Assembly (NCBI RefSeq): GCF_008728515.1
Contig: NC_044977.1
Coordinates: 406,001 to 470,000, forward strand
Direction: 5' to 3'
Source of the DNA: Papio anubis
Taxonomy: Eukaryota > Chordata > Mammalia > Primates > Cercopithecidae
Length of the DNA: 64,000 nt
Within the stretch, counting starts at the first letter, position 1. Every line of letters starts with the position of its first letter. A program made the translations under genes and the position numbers. The notes beneath the pieces are model-generated. The model was not told the DNA's origin and made no database searches. It was given only the letters and a program-made list of their open reading frames with translations. Positions 22,651 to 34,009 of the stretch are shown in pieces.

Positions 22651-23824
22651 AGCACCCATTTGTCTCCTTCACTTTACAGCATTCTTCTCCTTTTATTATA
22701 GTATTTAGATTTTTTACCTAAAGATAATTGAATTTCTGAAAAAGTTGACTTTCTTATCTAAAAATTAAAATACTGATTAATAACTAGATTTATGTTCTAA
22801 AGGAAACAATAGGTTGGCATGTATAATTTGTTAGGATTTCTGTTCACTTTTTGCCTGTTTACCTAGAATTGCTACTCTCTGCATCAGTGTGTAAGGTAGT
22901 CATTTCTGGTGCGTGGGGAGTCCATTAACAGAGGCTCCAAATCTCCTGAAAGTGCCGGTAGGGCTATGGGTCCTGCTCATTCAGTGCTAACAGTTTTAGG
23001 CAAAGTGGATGATCCAGTCAACCTTGGACTAACTCATGCTGTTTTCTGTTTCTTTTGTCTATTTTTGTATTGCCAAACTACTCATTAACTGCTGAAAGAA
23101 AGAAACCTAGGGAGAAAGAAATGCAAGTTAGAGTGCAGATAAGGCCACTGTTCCTGAATAAGAAATTATTACAATGGCATTTAGAGTAAACCTATGTAAT
23201 TTCAGTGTCAAACTCTTAAGCTAGTATATATGATACCTCTACCCTTATTTCAAATAAAAGTACATAATCTCTTTTACCTACCACATATTGAACTTCAAAG
23301 GTAATATTCTTAGAGGTGACAGTATTGTTGAAAGAATGTTTTTATCCTATATTTTCATTAATTTTCCTTCTGTCTAATCCATTTTCTCTTTTGCCAATTA
23401 TGCCTGACTTTCTTCATTTATTCTATTTTACATTAATCTCTAGTTTCATTGGATTGTCACTGTCAATTCTTCTTAGGTATCAGTATTTTCTTTCTGTATT
23501 CCAAATGATAGAAAAAGGAGTTTGGGGGCTACAACTTTGTTTATTCCATTTAGATCTGATCATCCCTCATAAATCCACATATCCTCATAAAATGGACCTG
23601 TATTCCTTTATTTGCAGTACCTTGAGAGGTTAATCATACTAAACAACACCCTTCAAGATTAACACAAGCATTTTAACTAAAAACATACATTATAGTATTA
23701 TCATTATAATCTTAATGTTGTCTTGTTAATGTCTCATACAATATAATTATGATAAATACAACTGTAATGCAATGTAAAAATTGTGGAATCCTTAAGTGAT
23801 CAGAAGAATAATAACCTGCCTTAA
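22651..23824. other. No feature recognised
   Basis: AT-rich DNA. A denser block at 22870-23030 (GGGGAGTCCATTAACAGAGG, GAAAGTGCCGGTAGGGCTAT) looks more complex than its surroundings but I cannot assign it. The 105-codon frame at 23316-23633 is T-rich and hydrophobic by composition only. Confidence 0.45.
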
Positions 23825-23945
23825 TGGAAATTGTGAATATTGATTGCCTATCTAGTATGTATAGGACACTGCTAAGCACTGAGATATACAAATGTGTATA
23901 AATTTGTGTCTTTGTTTTCAAGGAATTTATATAGATTATTCATTT
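23825..23945 (-). mobile_element. L2 3' tail fragment, reverse
   Basis: TTGATTGCCTATCTAGTATG, ACACTGCTAAGCACTGAGAT and TTTTCAAGGAATTTATATAG track the reversed L2 tail. Confidence 0.5.
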
Positions 23946-24164
23946 TCATTGATCTCCTAACTTTTAAAAGGTGGCAGCACAGTTATCTTAAAACTTAATG
24001 ATTCCCTGTAATACTATCTAAAATTAAGGTGCATAGCCATTCTCTTTAAAACTCGAAAAGTTCCTGAGAAGGTAGCATGTGATCTACTCTATGATGTATG
24101 CTGCTAGACGAAATTCAAAAAACATACATTTTCTTTTTAGAAGATACCTTAGAAAGTATGTTCA

Positions 24165-24410
24165 AGGTTCTGCTGTTCCTCTGGTTCATCTCCTCTTCCC
24201 ACTTTATCGATGAGGAAACTGCGGCTCACGGTGAACACACAGGTTGCTTACCATCAGCCAACTGGAGAATCAAACAAGTTTCTGAAATCTGCCTGGAGTG
24301 CTCTTTCAGACACAAGCTATGGAAAGTGGCAGATGAATTTCCAGCCCCTACTGACAACAATAACAGAGGCACCTGCCTCATCCGGCACAACATTTTGTGT
24401 ATAACTGTGA
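24165..24410 (-). mobile_element. MIR SINE, reverse orientation
   Basis: CACTTTATCGATGAGGAAAC followed by TGCGGCTCACGGTGAACACA is the reversed MIR core (CATTTTACAGATGAGGAAAC, TGAGGCTCAGAG). Downstream, CCAGCCCCTACTGAC is degraded. The overlapping 105- and 64-codon frames are not supported as genes. Confidence 0.55.
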
Positions 24411-24809
24411 TATGAACGGTAGTTTGCGTGAGGCTTTAAGCAACAGGAAGAACTTCTGCGTCTTTGCAGCATGAGAATCTATCAATAAGGTGATCCTAGT
24501 TCCTTGCCTAATGAAAGGCCCTTGATCATGTACTTCAATAGGCGAAAAATAAACCTTCTTCTCAAAATACGAAAGCTTTTTATCCAGGTATAGAAAATAT
24601 ACAATACAGGAAATAATGTATCTATCTGCCACTGAATCTGACTTTATTGCATTACAGGAGGCCATACTCATTGAGAATCATACATAATCATTGATAATAA
24701 ATCATAAATTATTGATGTACAGTGGATTTTGTTTGACTAAAGCTAGTAATCTCCTAAATAATGACTTTCTGCCTCTTACCAGATTAGATAGTTTCATTAT
24801 TGTTAAGCA
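24411..24809. other. No feature recognised
   Basis: Unassigned AT-rich DNA. A 97-codon minus-strand frame (24378-24671) has no domain that I recognise. Confidence 0.45.
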
Positions 24810-25101
24810 TTTTTTTTTTTTTTGAAACGGAGTCTGGCTGTGTGGCCCAGGCTGGAGTGAGCGGCGCCATCTTGGCTCCCTGCAAGCTCCGCCCCCGGGT
24901 TCCCGCCATTCTCCTGCCTCAGCCTCCCGAGGAGCTGGGACCACAGGCGCCGCCACCGCGCCCGGCTGGTTTTTTGTATTTTTAGTAGAGACGGGGTTTC
25001 ACCGTGTTCGCCAGGATGGTCTCGATCTCCTGACCTCGTGATCCGCCCGCCTCGGCCTCCCAAAGTGCTGAGATTACAGGCGTGAGCCACCGCGCCCGGC
25101 C
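24810..25101 (-). mobile_element. AluY (possibly an Old World monkey subfamily), reverse
   Basis: The youngest SINE in the window. It keeps most CpGs and the Y features TCTCGATCTCCTGACCTCGT and CTGCAAGCTCCGC. It differs from the ape AluY consensus at linked places: GGAGTCTGGCTGTGT, GGCGCCATCTTGGCTCCCTG, GGGTTCCCGCCATTCTCCTG, AGGCGCCGCCACCGCG and CTGGTTTTTTGTA. Approximate target duplications flank it (ATTGTTAAGCA at 24799-24809; ATCGTTAAGGA at 25102-25112). Open frames on both strands are Alu shadows. Confidence 0.95.
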
Positions 25102-25599
25102 ATCGTTAAGGATTTTTAAAAAATTTGTACTCATTCCCACATATTCCATTTTCTTCAGCCATTTTAAAGGTAACGTCTTATTTGGCACGGATAATGCAGG
25201 GTTTGTTTTCCTGGAATCTTCACATATACGCAGTTAATAGAATGGTAAAATAGCACAACCAAAACTGGCATTTTTCAATTCCCTTTTAAAATCCCTTTGC
25301 TATATAGGCTTTTCCATTAATATTAGTCTTACATTCTGACTTCCTTTAAAATAGTTGAATTAAATGTAGAAAAATTAATTTAGAATAACTTTTTATGTGC
25401 AGCTACAAGTTGAGGCCACTTAATATTAAATGTGTTTTTCTGTCTAGAAGCCCAAAACATACTGTTGACAAGGCCCTACCTTCCGGTTTTTGGTGTTTCC
25501 TCAAAAAGCAAATGATACTGGCCAATAATTTTATACTAGGCAAATTAGACATCATTACAGTGAAACAAATATAGGCAAAATGCATAGAGGTACCTGTTT
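25102..25599. other. No feature recognised
   Basis: AT-rich DNA with no assignable gene or repeat. Confidence 0.45.
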
Positions 25600-25730
25600 A
25601 GGCTCTCAAGCCAGCTTTTTCACTCTTGAGGTTGTATGTAATGAGAATAGTAATGGTTCCTAGGCCTATAGAATTGCTGTAAGGAATTAAATTTTAAAAA
25701 TAATTTAAGGTGATTGGTTAGATACCAGAA
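25600..25730 (+). mobile_element. MIR SINE fragment
   Basis: GTAATGAGAATAGTAATGGT, then TAGAATTGCTGTAAGGAATT and AAATTTTAAAAATAATTTAA, match the distal MIR order (GGGATAATAATAGTACC ... GGGTTGTTGTGAGGATTAAA). Confidence 0.55.
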
Positions 25731-25884
25731 TAATCATACATACATATATCACTTAGATTATGCCAAATAATGCTATTGAAATTAAGGTAGGTATTTTTGT
25801 AGCTATTCATTTTGAACTTTGTAAGTTCAAAATACTTTGGCGAACAATTAGTATGTGGCTATTCTAAAATTAAATGTTCTGCAC

Positions 25885-26070
25885 TAATATAGTGATCATT
25901 GTTAAACACCTTCTGTATGCCAGGCATTGCTGATATGTGCTATATGCACATTCATTTATTACACATTAAAACTCTCGGAGGCAAGGGTTACTATCCCATT
26001 AAACAGATGAGATAACTGCCTTCAGAGATGTCTGGTAAATGTCCAAACTTTATTCATGCCGTAGTCTAAG
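25885..26070 (-). mobile_element. MIR SINE, reverse orientation
   Basis: ACCTTCTGTATGCCAGGCAT, then CACATTAAAACTCTCGGAGG and CCCATTAAACAGATGAGATA, follow the reversed MIR order (TATGTGCCAGGCACTG ... CCCCATTTTACAGATGAGG). Confidence 0.7.
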
Positions 26071-26859
26071 ATCTGCAGGAATCTTGATAGTGTAGATTAT
26101 TACACACACTTGCCCTTAAACTTTCCTAGGACACAGTCTCATTATTATCAAAATTTCTGGTATAAAATTTGAGATTTTAACGAATTTTATGATTAAGTAA
26201 GCCCACTGTAGCTTCTCTCCTACTGATTATAACTAATAACTCTGGACCCCAAATCTCCTTCTCTCAACAAAACCCAACAAACAAACAGAAAAGAAGAAAA
26301 AAAAACCTCTGAGGATTCTGAAAAATCATCGCAGTCAGATAGAAAAGGGAAGTCAAAACTTGAAGAGCTGTATTGATGAGTTGTTTTGTTGTTGTTGTTG
26401 TTTGTTTATTTTTCCTTTATGTCTTTAAACTAAGGCTAGGCCAAGCCAGGAACTTTGTAATGATTATGGTCAGCAAAATCCAGTCAAAGGACTGGGAGGA
26501 AGGACCTCTGTGAGCTGTAGATTATGGAGTATGTCCTCATTTACTTTTCCTCTTTTTTCTCTCGCAGCACTGCCCTGAAACCTACCCCAGTGATGTAGCA
26601 ACATCATCCCAGTGCAGAAGGTGCACATGCATAAGACCCAAAAGAAAAATCCCTTCTTTTTTTAGGTAGGAGAATCAGCAAAACAGGTCCTGTTGTGCAA
26701 AAAGAATGAGGGTGGGGAGAAAATTATTATTTCTCTTTCTCTCATCTTATTGCTGTCTTTAGTTGTTCAGCGCCTCCTAAGAATGTAGAAAGCTAAATAC
26801 CTGAAAAGACCCCTGTTATTTTTGGCCGATGACTCAGCAAAAGGGGATTTTAGAATCCA
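26071..26859. other. No gene; (TTG)n at 26382-26404
   Basis: A TTGTTGTTGTTGTT microsatellite and a purine-rich patch at 26285-26305. The remainder is unassigned. Confidence 0.5.
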
Positions 26860-27570
26860 GAAAGTGAGGCATAAACTCACAAGAAGAGGTATCTAGTGAA
26901 GAGAATCCCTAAATTTTGCATATAAACCAACCTAAGTCCTAAACTCACCCCTAAGCTGTACTTGTAAAGAACATACCCAAGTGAGTACATCAAAGTCTTC
27001 AAGAAGAGAAGGAATATATGACTCCAGCCAAATTCCAGGTCAACTCATGAGTTTTTCATGAAATGAGCAGGCCCAAACCACACAGCAAAACTTTAAAACT
27101 AAACTGCTATTGAAAACCACTGCCCATAAAAGGCAAAGCAAACCTTACAGTCTGGGCTTAATCAGCTGATTACCTGCTTGAACAAACAAACCAGTGCTCT
27201 TCACAAATTTAACAGGACCTAGATTCTCAAACATAGTATTCTAAAGGTTCACAATACAACCCAAAATTACTGAACATACTGACAACTAAGAAAAAAAAGT
27301 GACAAAATCTCAAGGGAAAAGACATTACAATAAACAGATGCTAATCTGAAGTAACCCAGATGCTGTAATTATCAGATCATGACTTTTAGCCACACTTCAT
27401 GAGGTAAAAGTGACCACTCTGGAAACAATTTAAAAAATAGAAATTCTTACTACAAAAATAAAAGCCGTTTTATAAATGGAAATTTTGCATTGGAAAAATA
27501 TAATAAGTTAAATTTTAAAAATTCACCACCTGAATTAATGTGCAAACTGCAGTTGAGAAAGAAGAAGGTC
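26860..27570 (+). mobile_element. Old L1 (L1M-class) 5' region fragment
   Basis: The order ACAATACAACCCAAAATTAC (27250), CTCAAGGGAAAAGACATTAC (27310), ACCCAGATGCTGTAATTATC (27355) and AAAATAGAAATTCTTACTAC (27433) resembles the 5' UTR/ORF1 start region of ancient L1M elements (AATTACTAGACATGCAAAGA ... GACCCAGATGTTGGAATTAG ... CAAATGGAAATTCTAGAACT). Left edge uncertain. Confidence 0.5.
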
Positions 27571-27586
27571 AGTGAAACATGTAAAC

Positions 27587-27604
27587 ATATATATATATAT
27601 ATAA
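27587..27604 (+). repeat. (TA)n microsatellite
   Basis: About nine TA units. A second mixed GT/ATAT tract lies at 27866-27945. Confidence 0.9.
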
Positions 27605-27865
27605 GCTTCAAGCAAAGGTAGGATGACTGGACCTCAGTAAAAAAAAATCACAAAATGTCTGATATTAGAGCATGCTGTCTCTGACCCAACCATGTAAAAT
27701 TCATCAACGGAAATATGACCACATGGTGTAAGGTGATGGTCATTACAGTAGAGACTTACGTGCATTTCATTTTCAGCATGACTAGCTTTGTGACTTTGGA
27801 CAAGATACAAAATTCTTTGAATCTAAGTTTATTCATCTTCATAAGCTGTTGTAAGGATTTAATGG

Positions 27866-27945
27866 TAATATATATGTGTGTGAGTATAGATATGTGTGTG
27901 TGTATATATGTGTGTGTGTATATATGTATATATAAACACATACAT
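27866..27945 (+). repeat. TG/TA simple-repeat tract
   Basis: Alternating TGTGTG, TATATA and ATGTGTGTG words, just upstream of the L1 insertion. Confidence 0.85.
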
Positions 27946-29227
27946 ACCTATGTATCAAATTCAGATAAGTCTAACATACATAAAACACATGCTAATTCTT
28001 TTTTTATTTTTTATTTTTATATTTTTATTTTTTGTTATTTTACTTTAAGTTCTGGGATACATGTGCTGAACTTGCAGACTTATTACATGGGTATACATGT
28101 GCCAGGGTGGTTTGCTGCACCTATCAACCCATCATCTAGGTTTTAAGCCCCACATGCATTAGGTATTTATCCTATTGTTCTCCCTCCCCTTGCCCCCCAC
28201 CCCCGACAGGCCCCAGTGTGTGATATTCCACTCCCTGTGTCCATGTGTTCTTATTATTCAACTCCCATTTATGAATGAGATCATGCAGTCTTTGGTTTTC
28301 TGTTCCTGTGTTCCTTTGCTGAGGATGATGGTTTCCAGCTTCATCCATGTCCCTGAAAAGGACATGAACTCATTCTTTTTTATGGCTGCATAGTATTCCA
28401 TGGTATATATGTACCACATTTTCTTTATCCATTCTACCATTGATGAGCATTTGGGTTGGTTCCAAGTCTTTGTTATCATAAATAGTGCTGCAATAAACAT
28501 ATGTTTGCATGTGTCTTCTTAGTAGAATGATTTATATTCCTTTGCGTATATACCCAGTAATGGGATTGCTGGATCAAATAGTATTTCTGGTTCTAGATCC
28601 TTGAGGAATCGCCACACTGCCTTCCACAATGGTTGAACTAATTTACACCCCTACCAACAGCGCGAAAGCATTCCTGTTTCTCTGCATCCTCTTCAGCATC
28701 TGTTGTTCCAGACTTTTTAACAGTCACCATTCTAACTGGCATAAGGTGGTATCTCATTGTGGTTTTGATTTGCATTTCTCTAATGGCCAGTGATGATAAG
28801 CTTTTTTTCATATGTTTGTTGGCCGAATAAATGTCTTCTTTTGAGAAGTCTCTGTTCATATCCTTTGCCCGCTTTTTGGTGGGGTTGTTTGCTTTTTTCT
28901 TGTAAATTTGTTTAAGTTTTTTGTAGATTCTGGATTTTAGACCTTTGTCAGATGGATAGATTGAAAAAATTTTCTCCCATTCTGTAGATTTCCTGTTCAC
29001 TCTGATGATAGTTTATTTTGCTGAGCAGAAGCTCTTGGGTTTAATTAGATCCCATTTGTTAATTATGTCTCTTGTTGCAATTGGCTTTTGGTATTTTAGT
29101 CATGAAGCCTTTGCCCATGACTATGTCCTGAACGGTATTGCCTAGGTTTTCTTTTATGGTTTTCATGGTTTTAAGTTTTAGGTTTAAGTCTTTAATCCAT
29201 CTTGAGTTATTTTTGTATAAGATGTAA

Positions 29228-29277
29228 GGAAAGGGTCCAGTTTCTGTTTTCTGGAAAGGGTCCAGTTTCTGTTTTCT
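29228..29277. repeat. 25-bp perfect tandem duplication in L1 ORF2
   Basis: 29228-29252 and 29253-29277 are identical (starting GGAAAGGGTCCAGTTTCTGT). L1 normally has one copy here. The length is not a multiple of three, so it also shifts the frame. Confidence 0.97.
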
Positions 29278-30012
29278 GTATATGGCTAGTGAGTTTTCCC
29301 AGCATCATCTATTAAATAGGAAATCATTTCCCCATTGCTGTTTTATGTTTTTGTTCCTTGTTTTTGTCAGGTTTGTCAAAGATCAGATGGTTGTAGATGT
29401 GTGGTGTTATTTCTGAGGCCTCTGTTCTGTTCCATTAGTCTATATATCTGTTTTCATACCAGTATCATGCTGTTTTGGTTACTGTAGCCTTGTAGTATAG
29501 TTTGAAGTCAGGTAGCATGATGCCACCAGCTTTGTTCTTTTGGTTTAGGATTGTCTTGGCTATATGGGCTCTTTTTAGTTCCATATAAAATTTAAAGTAG
29601 GTTTTTCTAGTTCTGTGAAGAAAGTCAACAGTAGCTTGATGGGAATAGCATTGAATCTATAAATTACTTTGGGCAATATGACCATTTTCACGATATTGAT
29701 TCTTCCTATCCATGAGCATGGAATTTTTTTCTATTTGTTTTTGTCCTCTCTTATTTTCTTGAGTAGTGGTTTGTAATTCTCCTTGAAGAGGTCCTTCATG
29801 TCCCTTGTAAGTTTTATTCCTAGGTATTTTATTCTCTTTGTAGCAATTGTGAATGGGAGTTCACTCATGATATGGCTCTCTGCTTGTCTATTACTGGTGT
29901 ATACGAATGCTTGTGATTTTTGGACATTGATTTTGCATCCTGAAACTTTGATGAAGTTGTTTATCAGCTTAAGGAGTTTTGGGGCTGAGACAATGGGATT
30001 TTCCAAATACGC

Positions 30013-30044
30013 AATCATGTCATCTGTAAACAGATGACATGATT
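30013..30044. repeat. 15-bp-arm perfect palindrome at L1 ORF2
   Basis: AATCATGTCATCTGT and its exact reverse complement are separated by AA. In other L1 copies the right side reads CAAACAGGGACAATTTGAC, so the right arm was rewritten to match the left. Confidence 0.95.
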
Positions 30045-30101
30045 ATAATTTTACTTGCTCTCTTTCTATTTGAATACCCTTTATTTCTATGCATGCTAAT
30101 T

Positions 30102-31504
30102 GTTTTAAGCTCTAGTGTCTTACTCCAGACCTGTATTTTGAAATATTTGGGGTTCTAGTCTGAACGTTGATTGAGATAATTAGCTTACAGAATAAAATTT
30201 ATAGTGCATTTTCTCTAAAAGTTTAAACATGCAACTCATTTTCTCATGAAGCAAATAATGACATAATGTAGGGACCTCAGCTAGAGAAAGATGGTCAAAA
30301 ATTTTTTCTACACCATGTGTCTGTAACAAGGTTACTAGAAAGCTATACTCCCTATCCTTGCCTCTCAGATCTCTAGAACTGCTGGTTCCTGACTTTGCCC
30401 TAGTGTTTTTGTTTATACCTTGAGTCAATAAAAGGAATAATTGCATGGAACAAGTCTATATTTATTGAAAACTTCTACCCTGTGTGTATTTGTTACCCAA
30501 AAGCCATGGTAATACTTCCATGACTGATTCATCTCAGAAATGAGGGCCAGGAAAACATTACTTTTCCCTCATGGATTAATATGCTTTCTGGGCAAGAGAA
30601 GTTCTCTCATCCTATGTAGTTTTTCTTTCCACCTTTTAGCAGAAAATTCAGAAGTATTACATATGCTCAATGTGGCAATCTCACTCAGCCAGCATTTTTT
30701 GATTTTTTTTTTTCTGCTCTATAGTTCTTGGTGGCTACCTCTGAATTGTATTGATTCCATTGTAAGTTGTCAAAAATGTCTTATGGAGACAATAAAATCC
30801 ATGTGTCCTTTGGGACACATGCTGCTTCTCCAAAATGGTGTTGTGTTATACATTATTTTAATTTTTCTCTCTTTTCCCAGATTAGCAAAATCTGGAAGTC
30901 AAGTGTACAGCTTTACTTTCCGTTCCTTCATGCAAGCTCGTCTTGGTCACACCACCACCGCTCCCCTCACAGACGAATAGAGAGCTGATTGTGATATGTT
31001 TCATACTCCGAATAGTGTGTGAAAACCTCTGAGTATGGTATCTTTTGTATTATTATGCAGAAAACATATTTTTGAATAGCTGTTGTGTTCCAAGGGCAGG
31101 GATAAATAAAACTATTTTACAGCCTTGCAGTAGTTCATAGAAATTTTGTGGATAGTTGTGAATATTACAGTAGCACATGATAAACTTCTACACTAAAGGG
31201 AGCCAGGAAGTACTAAAAGAACACAGAATGGTACACTTTTATATTGATTTAAAACTTGGAGTACAAAACAGTGAGATGTGTAGAAAAAAATCAGAAAAGA
31301 TTTTCTCTAAGGTCTACAAAATAGATCTGTTAGGAGGAAGATATTAGGTTCCTCAAAACTCTGTTATCATCTGGGAGACAACTGAAAGTACTCCTTTTAA
31401 TTTATTTTTTATTTTTTGCATTTTTGCTCATTTTCTTACTTGATTACTTGTTTCCAAATAAGGGTAGCTAAATAGCAGTCAACAATATTCAAAAACCCGT
31501 TATT
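30102..31504. other. No feature recognised
   Basis: Unassigned DNA. A 146-codon plus frame at 30540-30980 is the longest here but has no recognisable domain, no upstream exon/promoter context and ordinary AT-rich composition. I do not call it a gene. Confidence 0.45.
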
Positions 31505-31710
31505 AATAAAGGCCATTATTAACAGTCTCTGTTAATCTTTATAACCATACAATAATATGTGTATGTCATTTCCATTTTATAGTAGAGCACTCAAGCATAG
31601 AGAAGTTAAAAGATTCTGTAAAACTGTACAACTACTAAAGGGTAAAACTAGAATTTGAACCGAGCTCGTTCATTTTTAAAGGCTTTATTCTCTGTGCTTT
31701 ATATTGCTGT
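31505..31710 (-). mobile_element. MIR SINE, reverse orientation
   Basis: TCATTTCCATTTTATAGTAG, ATAGAGAAGTTAAAAGATTC, CAACTACTAAAGGGTAAAAC and AGAATTTGAACCGAGCTC follow the reversed MIR sequence (CCATTTTACAGATGAGG ... GAGAGGTTAAGTAAC ... GGATTCGAACCCAGG). Confidence 0.75.
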
Positions 31711-33387
31711 CATATCCTCATCATTTTAGTTTTTGCCACAGTCTCCAAATCTTTTCAGAAAACAATAGAAACATTGTTTTCAGTGAATGCAATTATAGCT
31801 ACAAATTTCTGTATTACTTCTAGTGTGTATTTCTAGTTATTCTCACTCATTGCCATTTTTTATGTCTAATGTCAGACATACATCTCAAAAGCTCTGTGTA
31901 TTTTGCTAAAGATTTAAGAAGATAATCCTTTATTATATAAGGAGAAACGTTTTTTGGAAGGAGATGCTATCTTAAATTGGGTATAAGAAACATTTAAATT
32001 TGATTGTGTAGTTTATTCATCTGTATAAAAGAAGAAAATGCAAGTTACGTTTTTTGATACTTGTCATTTTCAAAAACAATTGGACCTAATTCTAACTATT
32101 CAAACTTATATTCCCTTGAAAGAATTCAATTCCACTTAAACAGAAGATTAGTGCTGAAATAGTATGGTGAGCAATATTGAATATGTTTGGGTTAAGTAGT
32201 TGTCAATGACATTTTGTAAATATCTTGTTTATAAATATGTTGATTAGAAAATACAAGGCTTGATCATCCCACTGGGTCATCTGGTGGGATGCTAGAGTAA
32301 TTTGTTTGGTGCTCCTTCTTAATGTTCTTTTCTATCTTATTTTGGGCTTATTACCTTTTTCTCGTAGCTAACTAAGGAGATGTTCTATTTTACATGCTAA
32401 TTTTAATTCCCCTCCCCCTCCAAAGTCAGTCGATTTCTTTTATATCTTCCCTGCCAGCTGCAAGAGAAAGACAGACAGGACGAAGCCTTTCTATTGTCAG
32501 ACACTGACAGAGCAGAGAAATATAGACAGATGGATGACAGATAGTAGGGTTCTAAGTACCCTACAATTTATTGAGGGAAATAAAGGAGAGTTGAGTGGCA
32601 AATTACCTACACTGTTCAGAAACCAGCAGGCAGCCCTGTTTGCCAGCTATCCAAATTGTTTCTGGGTAATTTGGCACATTTCTACTTTGTTGTGCTACGT
32701 CTAAAGGAATGACTTTGAGTTTTGAAAATTCCCTGTTGCGAAAGATCTGCTCAAAACAAGCAATATTTGGAAGGTGCTCTTCAGAGAGATACACGTATCT
32801 TCATTTCACAGCTCCCCAAAAAGGAGACTTGAAGCATGATCTTCTAAAGTATGAAAAAGATGAAATACTTGATTTTAGTTCACGTTTGTAGACTTTTTTG
32901 GTTTCCATTTTGAAAACTTACCATCTGCAATATTCACACTTGGAAATCTGACTTTGATGATGATATTGATGAATCTCAGATATCAAAGTTACTTTTCAGG
33001 TCCGTATTTCTCACCAGCTAGCAGTTTTAGATGACTGTCACACAGCGATGCTGTGGGATAGTGAATTACAAATTAGTATTCCACAGACATCGTTTTGCAG
33101 TATACTCTAGAGGGAAAAAAAGGAGAGGCGATAAGAAAACTTGAAGCTTAAATTGGTGTAGAAAGACAATGTTAAGCAGGAGTTTATACTACAGGATTTT
33201 GTGAAGCTTATTATGCATTATTGTTCATCATAAATCTCTGTAAAGGGAACACAGAAAATTGTTTTTCTCAGGATACCACTAGTTTTACCAGGAACCATGG
33301 TCCATGAATCACTCATTAGAATAATTATCAAAGGCAGTAATGTGACTCAGCCTTCTTAGTAGTTTGAGTCATAAAATAATAACATAC
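31711..33387. other. Repeat-poor block, possible conserved non-coding DNA at 32400-33110
   Basis: No transposon could be recognised. The 32400-33110 part has higher sequence complexity and includes closely spaced TGACAG/GACAGA words (32480-32545) and ATTA/CAAATTAG words (33060-33080). I see no splice-bounded reading frame. Conservation is a guess that needs alignment. Confidence 0.4.
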
Positions 33388-33400
33388 AAAAAGGAACCTA

Positions 33401-33698
33401 GGCCAGATGCAGTGGCTCACACCTGTAATCCCAGCACTTTGGAAGTCTGAGGTAGGGGGATTACAAGGTCAGGAGTTCGAGACCAGCCTGACCAACATGG
33501 CAAAACCCTGTCTCTACTGAAAGTACAGAATTATCCGGGCGTGGTGGCACATGCCTGTAATTCCAGCTACTCCGGAGGCTGAAGCAGGAGAATCGCGTGA
33601 ACCCGGGAAGCGGAGGTTGCAGTGAGTTGAGGTTCTGCCATTGTACTCCAGCCAGGGAAACAAGAGCAAAACTCCATCTCAAAAATAAATAAATAAAT
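33401..33698 (+). mobile_element. AluS, full length
   Basis: Starts GGCCAGATGCAGTGGCTCAC, has both arms and ends in an A-rich tail (AATAAATAAATAAATAAA). A 12-bp target duplication AAAAAGGAACCT flanks it (33388-33399 and 33699-33710). The 119-codon minus frame at 33461-33820 is mostly its antisense. Confidence 0.97.
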
Positions 33699-33869
33699 AA
33701 AAAGGAACCTTGTTCTTCAGAGATTTCATGTTCACACTTCAAACTTTCCCTCAATAAAGGATATTTTAAATTAGAAAAGTTGTTAATATCATTATTTGCA
33801 CTATAAGTATTTGACGCCAAATGTTTCCTAAAATAATTTAGAGCAGCTCATTCGGAATTAATGAGACAT

Positions 33870-34005
33870 AGTCCTGATATCCTACTAGAGGGCAAGTGCT
33901 GTAACAGATACTAGGGATATAACACCAAACAATATAGATGTGGTTATTGGCTTCATGGTGTCTCCAGTCTAAATAAGAGATTATCACAGTCTACCTGAAG
34001 CCTTT
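33870..34005 (-). mobile_element. L2 3' tail fragment, reverse
   Basis: GGCAAGTGCTGTAACAGATA, CTAGGGATATAACACCAAAC and TTCATGGTGTCTCCAGTCTA follow the reversed L2 tail (GGCACTGTTCTAGGCACTGG, GGATACAGCAGTGAACAAA, TCATGGAGCTTACATTCTAG). Confidence 0.6.
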
Positions 34006-34009
34006 CAAA

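Larger units (their letters stand above)
27998..30091 (-). mobile_element. 5'-truncated L1 (older L1PA/L1PB class), reverse
   Basis: About 2.1 kb containing the 3' UTR and C-terminal half of ORF2 in reverse. The A-tail appears as a T-rich tract (27998-28035). A perfect 10-bp target duplication CATGCTAATT flanks the element (27988-27997 and 30092-30101). The 3' UTR lacks the 18-bp duplication shared by the two younger L1s in the window, supporting greater age. It carries a 25-bp tandem duplication and an acquired palindrome. Confidence 0.96.
28258..30091 (-). pseudogene. L1 ORF2 C-terminal remnant
   Basis: ORF2p is the endonuclease/reverse transcriptase of L1. Only the distal reverse transcriptase and C-terminal region are present. 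Recognisable islands on the minus strand include KVSGCKINVQKSQAF and RIKYLGIKLTRDMKDLF (30018-29731), DFSKEDIYSANKHMKK (29000-28638) and WIKKMWYIYTMEYYAAIKK (28500-28258, ending at the native stop). The islands lie in different frames with stops between them, so no protein can be made. Confidence 0.93.

Noticed and set aside
27715..28146. 143-codon plus-strand frame
   Set aside because: Spans a TG/TA microsatellite and the antisense of an L1 tail.
30540..30980. 146-codon plus-strand frame
   Set aside because: No domain, no splice or promoter context, and composition like the surrounding non-coding DNA. Kept as chance.
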